Positions 56,001 to 64,000 of a DNA stretch of 64,000 bases are shown here, one piece after another. The stretch covers positions 186,001-250,000 of the forward strand of contig JAAROD010000095.1 of the NCBI GenBank assembly GCA_012274445.1. The letters are read 5' to 3'. The stretch is from Sclerotiophoma versabilis (lineage: Eukaryota; Ascomycota; Dothideomycetes; Pleosporales; Didymellaceae). The notes under the pieces are model-generated. The model ran no database searches. It saw nothing but the letters and a program-made list of their open reading frames with translations, and was not told the origin of the DNA. Position numbers and translations under genes: made by a program. Numbering within the stretch: position 1 is the stretch's first letter; each line of letters starts with the position of its first letter.

Positions 56001-57959
56001 TGGTCGCTTTTCGACCACTCACAAGGCTTTGCTGTCGTGCTATCGACTTGCAGACCAGGGCCTCTAGAAAGGTAACACCTGAGCTTCCACTTGCGGCTGT
56101 ATAGACCGCGGAAAAGCATTCTTTGTCATAGGTCGCCTCATGGCGATTAAGACGGGATGACAGGACCCAGGATTAAGGTCCGTCCACCAACATACTGCAA
56201 CACCATCAAGGAGCCAAACCATATTGCTGGACTTAATACGAAGACACGTTCATTCTTGGAACGGAACAAAAATGATTCGTACCCAGCAATCATCTCACTA
56301 GATTTTTGGAGCCAGTGCATTCTACTTCTGAACCAAGGCCGCTTTTCTTACCATGGATTCGTTTAAACCCCCTACCAACCACATTGCTGATCCTTCTGTA
56401 TCAAGTTATACCTCCGTCACCTAACGGTCCCGTCTACGCTAAACAAGGCATCGGAGCTGTACGTGAAACCGTTGGTCAGATCGGAGTTCATTCCGAGCTT
56501 GTCTTGTTTGGCTTATTGAAATGCCACAACCGGCCACATCTCAAGTAACACTCCACAGCCGTCTGCTTTATTGATAGAGTTCTCGATTCGAAAGCAAGTT
56601 GATGCCCTAAGTCTGACCGGAGTGCGAACATCCGATGTGTGAGGTCTTCATATAGCGCGCGGGCTTCAGGTTGCACCGTTCTATCGGGCCCTCGCGAACC
56701 TAGCGCTTGTATAGAACGAATTGCAACTGACATTGTAGACGCAGCAGTACAAGCAGATGTCTTATTCTCTGAGCTGTTGAGAAAATCGGTTACGACTCGT
56801 CACATACCTTGCCATCATTTGAACCCAAGAGTCCATCGTTCCTAATCTTTCAAGATTTTTTTCTTCAGCTACTCAGTCTCAAATCTGTGGCTGAGATTGC
56901 TATGGGAAGCTCCGTATCTTCGAACTAACCCGGCCCATTGTCGGTCTCAGTCTCAACCACTCGGGCAGCCAGCTTTTATTGTCTCCGCGGATCATATTTT
57001 GTGTAGCTTCACCAGGTTTGACATTCAATCGGCCACCACCTGGCCATTAATGATGCTCCACATGCAATCTAGTCTTCACAGACCACGCCACTGCAGCCCT
57101 GTCTGGATCTACAACATACAGCATGCAGGCGTATCCTGGCGTGCCTTTACACACTCAACAACATCAAAGAACGGTCTTGCGCAAGCCTCCACGAACGCCA
57201 GCCATCCAGATGCGCGATTGGATGGATTGGGTGGATTCGATTCCGCCACTCTCACTCACCTACAGACACGACACATGGTAAAGATCGCCGTTTCGCTACC
57301 GATCATCGATGCATTCTTCCTTCGAGATGTGCATATTCAAAATGCGACACCATCCTAATCAAGATAGTCAGCGTCATAATGCGCCCCACTCATAGGGCTT
57401 AGGCGAGGACCCCGCACACTCAACTGCGCTACTGAACGCTTTCAATTTGATTTGATTCGATTCGAAGGTTTCAAAGTACTATCTCTCGGTTGAAGTCAGT
57501 ATCGGGTCGTCAATCGCTTTGTTCAAACTATCACTTCGAACATTTGCCATCAATTACGCGGCTTTAGGGGTGCTAGCCAAGTCTAAGCGCCGCCAGCATT
57601 TTCGCATGTCAACAATGTTGTATTCACTGTGCGGCTGCAATCTTGTTAAAGGGACTCGTGAAAGGCATGTTGTTGTAATTGAAAGGTCGAGCCAAGTTGG
57701 AAATATAAGATCCTCCCGGGAGATCACTGTTTTTGTACTGCTTGAGGTGAAAGTCAAGGGGCAAATATGTGCTCCTACAGATCACTGTTGAACGCACAAG
57801 GCTAACATTCAAAAGGACCGGAAAGGGACCAGCCTGAGACTACTCATTGTGTATTGAACTAATCATACGCTACCAATGCAACGACCCGTTTACGAAATTG
57901 CGCTGAGGATGTATCCTCGGCGTGGGGGTCGGAGGAACCACCGATCTTTCTTCGCAGAT
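53053..57959 (+). other. Long gene-poor stretch (4.9 kb)
   Basis: Begins with the promoter region of the Zn2Cys6 gene. Open frames (for example 53912-54502 on the minus strand, 196 codons) are Cys/Arg/Ser-rich shadows without motifs. No repeat unit stood out. Nothing is called. Confidence 0.55.
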
Positions 57960-58673
57960 TCATCTAACGGCAGCGATCAAGAAGCCATCGTAGTTCTTGT
58001 CTCCGACCATCTGGAGCACGACACCGTCGAGTCTATCATCCCTCCCCACATTCTCTACCACGCGCCGCGCTCCAATGACACTTGGGTCATCCAGATCTTG
58101 CGCAAGCTGCCCCTTTCTTACCACGTTATCTACAATGATGCACGCCCCAGGTTCACATAGCTCAATGGCCGCATCGACGTAATTCCAGTTATTTTCTTTG
58201 TCTGCGTCGATGAAGACGAGCTGAAATTTGCCTAGCTTTCCCTGCTTGACTTCTTCTACGATCTTGGGCAGAACTTCAACACCAGGGCCAAGACGCACAT
58301 CTATTCTGTCCGCTACTCCAGCATGCTCGATGTTTGACCGTGCAACCGCCGCATGGTGCTCGTCTACCTCGATACTGATCACCTTGACGTCTGGACTTGC
58401 GTTTGCGAGCCAGATGGTTGAGTAGCCGCCAAGGGTACCAACTTCGAGAACGTTCTTCGCTTTCAACAGGCGCGCCTGTAGTTGGAGGTACTTGCCTTGC
58501 GGAGGTGATACGGCGATATCGGGAAGACCTTGCTTTTCTGAATTCGAGAGTGCATACTCGAGCACGTCATTTGAGGGCGTCGTTCGTGAAGAGGGATGCA
58601 AGTGTCCAAACGAATAATTATCGACTGCGGTCCAGCGCGGATCTTTCTCGTAGGAGTGACCCTTTCCTGACAT
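57960..58673 (-). CDS. SAM-dependent O-methyltransferase (caffeoyl-CoA OMT family)
   Basis: Single-exon 237-aa class I methyltransferase of the metal-dependent methyltransf_3 family, which transfers a methyl group from SAM to catechol-type hydroxyls. The SAM-binding motif is NVLEVGTLGGYSTIWLA (about 74-90); the acidic residue that binds ribose is in VISIEVDEHHAAVA. The metal and catalytic site is FIDADKENNWNYVDAA (about 154-169) and IIVDNVVRKGQLAQ (Asp-Asn pair). The N-terminal lid part (DNYSFGHLHP) resembles fungal homologs. Length is normal and the ATG start is clear. It has no biosynthetic partner nearby, so a general small-molecule or detoxifying role is more likely than a cluster role. 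Substrate unknown. Confidence 0.94.
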   Translation of the reverse strand: MSGKGHSYEKDPRWTAVDNYSFGHLHPSSRTTPSNDVLEYALSNSEKQGLPDIAVSPPQGKYLQLQARLLKAKNVLEVGTLGGYSTIWLANASPDVKVISIEVDEHHAAVARSNIEHAGVADRIDVRLGPGVEVLPKIVEEVKQGKLGKFQLVFIDADKENNWNYVDAAIELCEPGACIIVDNVVRKGQLAQDLDDPSVIGARRVVENVGRDDRLDGVVLQMVGDKNYDGFLIAAVR

Positions 58674-59548
58674 GATGCTTGTCCAAAAAGAACAGAGCTT
58701 AACAATCGAAGGTCAGTGAAGCCCGATCTCAAATGGAATTGAAGGTGGAGTTGTGCTGCTCTTCACAAGCGGGGTTCACAAAAGCTTTATACATGGAAGC
58801 CCCGGCAACGCGACACTGACCGCGTCGTGTTGGTGCATCTCGTGACTCTGGTGCCTGTTTGTGATGATAGTGTTATTGGTCGTGTAAGTGCCGTAAGGCG
58901 GGGAGCTGCAAAGCTTACGTAGCTTGCATCTGACAACCAACATGTCCGGCCGCACCTCCGAAACCACCGAGCTTTACAAATATCCACATTATCAATATCA
59001 CCTTTCTGGACATGTCAAGGCGGGCGAGACCACGCAGTGTGCTTATTTGGCGGCTAACAGCACCTTGGCAAGACAATGCAGGCCATTTTGGATGATCTCA
59101 TCTGGGCAACGGCGGTGGATGTCACTGAAGTCGCCCCAACAGCCATGATAGTGGCTGTGAAGCTCTATCATCTACTTTTGACGAGCCCTGGAGCTGCGCC
59201 TTGTCACTCTCCTCTTATTGACCGCGTAAGTTAGCGCACTACCGCTCTTCAAACCTCCCATGGCGCTTCGAATCCGTGGCGATAGAGCAACATAGTCTGG
59301 GTGGTTTGCGGTCGGTGTTGTGGATGGGAAAGGTGTAGTTGAGCAGCCGACCGTGACTCAGCCGCACGTGAGGCACAGCACATGTAAGCTGCCTGACGGC
59401 CATGACTCTCAGCGCCCTCAGCACGCGCAAATCCTGGGCAAAGGGCGCTCTGTGCCTGTCAGTACGATGTCAGTCATACTCCGGAGTTCATGTTTAAAAG
59501 AGGATGTGGTCCACGACGGTAACCCTTTTGTCAATAACCTCGCCCAAC
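58674..59548 (+). other. Divergent promoter, O-methyltransferase and vWA-RBR genes
   Basis: About 875 bp between outward-facing genes. A short ATG frame near 58940 (MSGRTSETTELYKYPH, under 75 codons) has no known relative and is not called. Confidence 0.5.
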
Positions 59549-62500
59549 ATGACAAGTCAATCTAGGAACGAGGTCTACGACCTTATGATCTTAGTTGATT
59601 CGACATACTCAATGATCAATTACCTTGAAGCGCTGCAGAAATCTCTTCCGAAAGTTATTGCCATATCTGATCTTACCAACTGTTTCTCCCGAATCGGACT
59701 TCTCGCTTACCGCGACTATACAGAAGACAGAACCTCTACCAACGGCATGCTTCAATGGAGTGGTTGGCATGATAACGTTAACGTGGATCTCTGGAGAAGT
59801 GCTACCGTCGCTTCTACGAGTGTATCAGCTCTCACGTCCATGGCTGAGAACCTGGAACCCATCGGTGGCGGCGATTACCCAGAAGCCACCAAGACATGTC
59901 TTGCACGTGCGCATCAAATGATGCGCAATGACGCCACGACCATCATACTTTTATACACTGATGCGCCTCCGCACTGCTGGATGGTTGCCGATCGAGATCG
60001 AGATAGCAACTACTACGCTGAACAAATCGCCCTTCGCGATCCATCATCGTACGACGGCTCCGGCCACAAATTTGCAGACTGGGTTTCGGCATGCAAAACG
60101 CTCCAGGAAGGAGAGAAGAAGGCTCATGTCTTCTGTTTCCTGGATCAAGAGCTAGGAGATCGACCGCTCAATGGTGGGTATTATACGTATCTCAGCACTA
60201 TTACACGTGGGGCCTGCTTCGCATTGACAAGTTCTTTACCCCATAATATTGCACAGATTACAGTCGACTTCCTCCTAGCATGGATGGGTGTTAGGAAGGA
60301 AGGTGTGGAAAATACCAGCATGGCCGTAAAATTGATGCGATACAAGAACGGCAAAAATATCAAGAACATCACAGACGAGCAGGATGAGCAGGCAAATGCC
60401 TATTTCTGGGCTGCCGACAAGAAACCAGAGGGTAAAGAAATATTCATCAACCCGAACTTGTTCAAGGCACAACAGAAAGAAGAGCAAATGCAGCGGCTAG
60501 ACGATAACCTTGCAAAGATCGTTGTTACTTCTAGTGTACTGGAGAACTATTTACCAAAGAGGAAGACTCCCATCATGGACTTTGCGAAGCGCTACGTAGG
60601 AGATGCAACGTACAATGCCCTTGTCGTCAAGCAACTGCAAAACATCATCGAGACAGACGTGACTTCCATGTCTCTGAACCCTATATTTGGAGTTCTCTGG
60701 CGCGCTGTCTGTAACGATCGTGGAAATCCTGCTCGCGAGAAGCTCATCACAGCATTTGGCCTTCACGTCGATAGGATCGCCGACACGGACGAGAAGGCAC
60801 GCATGAAGAATTGGCTTGAGGAGTCTTACGACTACTCTAGCGAGATCCTGGATATACTGGACAAGGTTCCTGAACATCAGCGTTTTCCTTGTGTCTTCCT
60901 TGATCCCACGATCGATTTTGCACCTGCAAGGACGAAAGATGAACACCACGACGAGGACGCAGATGATGAGTACGACCCACCACTGTCCACTTTCCGCCGA
61001 GACGAACTTTTGGAGATCGGCCGCTCATGCGACGGACGCATTTTGCGTCGGCTTGGGAAGGTACTCACCAGAATAACCTACGTTGAGTCTGCTGCGGATC
61101 TGCCGGCCCATATAGCAGTGACATCGAACGCAGAAGTCCCAAGGATTCCTACCGCTTTAGCCTCTCAGGAATTTGGGTGGAAATTTTGGAAGCTTCTCTT
61201 GCACGTTGTGTTGCCAGGTACGATGCTTGCTGCTCGTCCTGCCGTTGTTCTGGCAGCATTGGCTATCCGTATTGGACTGAAGCCTTTATGCGGAGCAGCA
61301 TGCGCAGCTATGCTCTTTTGGCGCGATAAGTGGAACAATCTCGAGGTACCCGAAACTTGGAACTCGAGCTGCCTTGGCTTGCTGCTTGATGCAGATGCCG
61401 AATACAGAAAGCAGGTGGAACTTGACGAAGGGTGTTCCAGTAAAGAGGGACTCCTCCTCGAGAACGACCGTGAGCTGTTCGATCGCCTCGTTACTTACCA
61501 CCACACAGGCACAAACCTCCTGACAACACTTACAGCCGAAGTCGGTTGGACACCCCAGAAGACGCAAGCGCCTATTGGTCCCGTAGTCGTGTGCCGTGGA
61601 TGCAAGTTCCCTCGATCCGTCACCATTATGGCCGAGCATTCGGGAGGCAAATGCGGTCTTTGTGTGTCATCATGGGACTCTGTCGAGCACAGGAGCAGAG
61701 CCATTCGCACTAATGTCAGCTCGGAAGACAATGCATCAACGAAGATTGCTTGGGTCGAATGCAGCATACAAACCTGTCGTGCGCAGTATGTGTGCTACAA
61801 CACTGCCGACCTCAACGTTCGAGCAAAGTGCTGGTACTGCCGTATGCAGACCAACCTGTCGCCAGAGAAACGTAGCAGCGACCCAGCACCGACTCTAGAG
61901 TGCAAAAAGTGTCTCAGCAAAGTTATATGGCCAAACGAATGGCGGTACACGGTGAAGAGACCATTCCATTGCACAGCCTGTCTTGATAGGATGAAGACTG
62001 TCATCAGCGTCGAAACAAATGCTGAGCGAATCTGCAAGGAGAATGGACAAGACTGGCTGGTAAAAGACAATAATGGTGTCCTTCAAGAGCCTTTCAAGTA
62101 CAGTGTATTCAAGACTGTCACCACCGCTGGCATTGAGTCGATCCTCCAGGACGTCAGAGTCCTCCCAGATCTTAGCCCAGCAACAATACTCACCCTCCAT
62201 GGCAAGCAAATCCGCAATGTTGCTGCATTGACCACGAGCTTGCAGTCCTGGGCCCAGCGGCGTACGGCGGAGAGATCACACTGCAGCCTCTGCTTCAGCA
62301 CCTTCGCAAAGGCGCACCTACTCCCAGCATGCCGTCGGCGCGGGTGCTATCAAAGTATCTGTGAGGGCTGTCTCAATAGCTGGTACGGCTTGAACAGCCC
62401 TGGAACCATCGTCAACACCGCCGCACTCTTCTGTCCCTTCTGCCGCCGTCCTCCCGCAGCGCGCACCCTGGCGGCTTATGGGAAGGGCATCCATGCCGTG

Positions 62501-63007
62501 GGCAACCTAAAGGCGGCTTACGAAGAGCGCGGCTCATGGATCCACGCATGGTGCTACGAGTGCAACAAAGCCCAACGGCTCATAGAACGAGAGTGCGCAA
62601 GAGGAGCTCCAGAAGCTCTGCAACAGTGGCGATGCGAAGACTGCGATGAGATCGCCCTAGCACGCGCACGTTTGGCTGAGGAGCTTGCACGGCGGGAACT
62701 GGAGCGTGCTGCTCGTCTTGATGAAGAAAGGAGGGCGGCTGCAGAACAGGAGCTTCGGCGCGCTGAGGCTCTAAGAAATGCGCTTCAATGTCCAGTCAAG
62801 GAGTGTCCCAGATGCAAGGTTCCAACGCAAAAGGCGTATGGATGCAATCACATGACGTGCCCGTGCGGTACGCACTGGTGTTGGACTTGTGGTGATAAGG
62901 CATCTTCTGCCCGTGATGTCTACGATCACCTGCGTAAGATGCATGGGGGCTTGTATGAGGTTGGAGAAGGTCCTGGATATGATTCTGAAGACGAAGACTA
63001 CTACTAG
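59549..63007 (+). CDS. vWA domain plus zinc ribbons plus RING-IBR-RING protein
   Basis: A single uninterrupted exon of 1152 aa from the ATG at 59549 (MTSQSRNEVYDL); another in-frame ATG at 59504 adds 15 residues. Residues about 8-260 form a von Willebrand A domain: metal site ILVDSTYSM (DxTxS instead of DxSxS) and LYTDAPPHCW. A mixed helical region with an Ala/Leu-rich hydrophobic stretch (near 560-600) follows. Three zinc-ribbon-like CxxC...CxxC units lie at about 682-812. The C-terminus is a RING-IBR-RING-like array: CSLC...CEGC...CPFC (from 912), CYEC...CEDC (around 1000-1035), a charged Arg/Glu/Ala helix, and CPRC...YGCNHMTCPCG...CWTCG (1086-1114) with candidate catalytic Cys1099. It is probably an RBR-type E3 ubiquitin ligase; the vWA part may bind a target. 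Tail is acidic. Confidence 0.9.
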   Translation: MTSQSRNEVYDLMILVDSTYSMINYLEALQKSLPKVIAISDLTNCFSRIGLLAYRDYTEDRTSTNGMLQWSGWHDNVNVDLWRSATVASTSVSALTSMAENLEPIGGGDYPEATKTCLARAHQMMRNDATTIILLYTDAPPHCWMVADRDRDSNYYAEQIALRDPSSYDGSGHKFADWVSACKTLQEGEKKAHVFCFLDQELGDRPLNGGYYTYLSTITRGACFALTSSLPHNIAQITVDFLLAWMGVRKEGVENTSMAVKLMRYKNGKNIKNITDEQDEQANAYFWAADKKPEGKEIFINPNLFKAQQKEEQMQRLDDNLAKIVVTSSVLENYLPKRKTPIMDFAKRYVGDATYNALVVKQLQNIIETDVTSMSLNPIFGVLWRAVCNDRGNPAREKLITAFGLHVDRIADTDEKARMKNWLEESYDYSSEILDILDKVPEHQRFPCVFLDPTIDFAPARTKDEHHDEDADDEYDPPLSTFRRDELLEIGRSCDGRILRRLGKVLTRITYVESAADLPAHIAVTSNAEVPRIPTALASQEFGWKFWKLLLHVVLPGTMLAARPAVVLAALAIRIGLKPLCGAACAAMLFWRDKWNNLEVPETWNSSCLGLLLDADAEYRKQVELDEGCSSKEGLLLENDRELFDRLVTYHHTGTNLLTTLTAEVGWTPQKTQAPIGPVVVCRGCKFPRSVTIMAEHSGGKCGLCVSSWDSVEHRSRAIRTNVSSEDNASTKIAWVECSIQTCRAQYVCYNTADLNVRAKCWYCRMQTNLSPEKRSSDPAPTLECKKCLSKVIWPNEWRYTVKRPFHCTACLDRMKTVISVETNAERICKENGQDWLVKDNNGVLQEPFKYSVFKTVTTAGIESILQDVRVLPDLSPATILTLHGKQIRNVAALTTSLQSWAQRRTAERSHCSLCFSTFAKAHLLPACRRRGCYQSICEGCLNSWYGLNSPGTIVNTAALFCPFCRRPPAARTLAAYGKGIHAVGNLKAAYEERGSWIHAWCYECNKAQRLIERECARGAPEALQQWRCEDCDEIALARARLAEELARRELERAARLDEERRAAAEQELRRAEALRNALQCPVKECPRCKVPTQKAYGCNHMTCPCGTHWCWTCGDKASSARDVYDHLRKMHGGLYEVGEGPGYDSEDEDYY

Positions 63008-63331
63008 ACGACCCAACCTGGGCCCCATTGTAGCATGGAGCATGGGGGGCGTCTTCTAAATACTTCATAGTAGCAGTGCTAGTGAGGCAAGTGCTTTTGT
63101 TGTCCTGGATCTACTTGAAGAAGTTGCAGCTTGGCCGAAGCACATAGCGAATCTCAAGCCAACAGCAAAGCCCCAAGGCTGACGTGTTACTTCCGTCTTT
63201 GCTGCTAAATCTTTCGACCCCACTCGCTACTCCCTCCTTTCACTTTCACCTCCGTCGAAATTTGTTCGTTTCTACAATACCCACACACGAACATGGCAAA
63301 AGCGTCTCATCCCCCTACCTCACAAGCGACT
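63008..63331 (+). other. Intergenic, pyrimidine-rich leader
   Basis: About 320 bp following the vWA-RBR gene, becoming pyrimidine-rich (63190-63260) ahead of the candidate secreted gene. Confidence 0.5.
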
Positions 63332-63610
63332 ATGCGCTTTTCTCTCATTTCCGTCGCCATCGGCCTGGCCGCCGTCGTACACGCTCTCGAACCCCGCATC
63401 AAACTACCTGTGCCAGTTCTCTACGCTCGATGCGAAACATGGAGTACGTCACAAACGCTCCAGTGCGTTTTCACTGCATTGCCATTCAATTCGGAACCGA
63501 CTTTTTTTCGAGAAGTGCGCTATGTTGCGTGCAGGCTTGTGGCCGGTGGTATGCAAGTCCGTGCAGTGGCTCATGGTATGCCTGACCGGGTTTCTCCTGG
63601 GCCGCAGTGA
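63332..63610 (+). CDS. Candidate small secreted protein, structure uncertain
   Basis: From the ATG at 63332 the frame gives 92 aa with a good signal peptide (MRFSLISVAIGLAAVVHA) and a mature part with three cysteines. An in-frame ATG at 63293 would add 13 residues that bury the signal, so 63332 is preferred. A strong donor GTACGT (63443) and an acceptor at the end of GTTGCGTGCAG (near 63533) suggest the real gene may be spliced differently. No family recognised. The pyrimidine-rich stretch upstream supports a promoter here. Confidence 0.4.
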   Translation: MRFSLISVAIGLAAVVHALEPRIKLPVPVLYARCETWSTSQTLQCVFTALPFNSEPTFFREVRYVACRLVAGGMQVRAVAHGMPDRVSPGPQ

Positions 63611-64000
63611 CTGACTCGAAGTAGGGTCGCGCGCCCGGTATGTAGAGCTTCTAAATGAACCGTTCAATCCTTTCCATCCATTCTTTGTAAAAGACTTTTG
63701 CTGTAGTATCTATGTCCGGTTGATGAAGCGGTTTGATGCTGGAAAACCGACAGCTACGGAATTTGGAGTGTCATCGCGACATTACGGACATAAGATAGGA
63801 TATCAAGCCTGGAATCGCATAACTATTAAACAGTCTGGACACTGGGGTTTGATAGCACAGCGCACTCACTGTCCTGCGTGCTCGCCATCGTATCCTTGTG
63901 AGAAGCCCAACATGAGCAAACCCTATGTAGCGACAAGCAGAAACAACAACAATTCTACAATGCTACGTTTGCTACTTCTAACATCTCACTGTCTTGTGAG
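63611..64000 (+). other. Window end, no gene seen
   Basis: The last 390 bp show no coding frame or repeat that I can support. Confidence 0.5.

Overview
The window is nuclear DNA of a filamentous ascomycete fungus. Protein-coding genes carry short introns of about 46-126 nt (a few longer) with GT...AG ends and CTAAC/CTGAC-like branch sites. Gene content is typically fungal: Dsc3, Rxt3, a Zn2Cys6 regulator, RRG9, Btn1/CLN3 and a small secreted cysteine-rich protein. The protein set looks most like Dothideomycetes, probably Pleosporales, but that placement rests on recognition and not on a search. I see no rRNA, convincing tRNA, CRISPR array, phage or intact transposon.

Layout. 0-12.4 kb: a DUF726/TMCO4-like lipase-fold membrane protein (-), a divergent protein kinase (-), a secreted protein with a duplicated six-cysteine module (+), a MATE transporter (+), a secreted ureohydrolase in six exons (+) and a small triple-repeat protein (-). 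13.6-25.9 kb: Dsc3 (-), a Dabb-domain protein (+), mitochondrial ISA1 (-), RRG9 (-), an mpaB/DUF2236 oxygenase-like protein (+), a CCCH zinc-finger gene with in-frame stops (+), a five-exon SDR with a 14-nt exon (-) and cytochrome c (+). 26.5-27.5 kb: several minisatellites. 27.7-44.5 kb: pyruvate dehydrogenase kinase (+), a hypothetical protein (-), PFK-2/FBPase-2 (-), Rxt3 (-), Btn1/CLN3 (+), ATP synthase OSCP (+), a broken gene (+) and a Cys/His-rich protein (+). 44.5-58 kb is gene-poor and interrupted only by a Zn2Cys6 regulator (-). 58-64 kb: an O-methyltransferase (-), a very large vWA plus RING-IBR-RING protein (+) and a possible small secreted protein at the end.

Most genes are independent housekeeping units; there is no operon-like or biosynthetic cluster logic. 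Five proteins act in mitochondrial energy metabolism (ISA1, RRG9, cytochrome c, PDK, OSCP), and two control central carbon flow (PDK, PFK-2/FBPase-2).

The observations most worth following are: a CAA-TAG-CAA-CTA context at the PDK stop codon followed by 87 open codons in the same frame, suggesting stop-codon readthrough; the vWA/zinc-ribbon/RBR protein; the duplicated cysteine module of the secreted protein; and the CCCH gene whose frame continues through three stop codons. Exon coordinates were worked out by hand from splice motifs and frame agreement.
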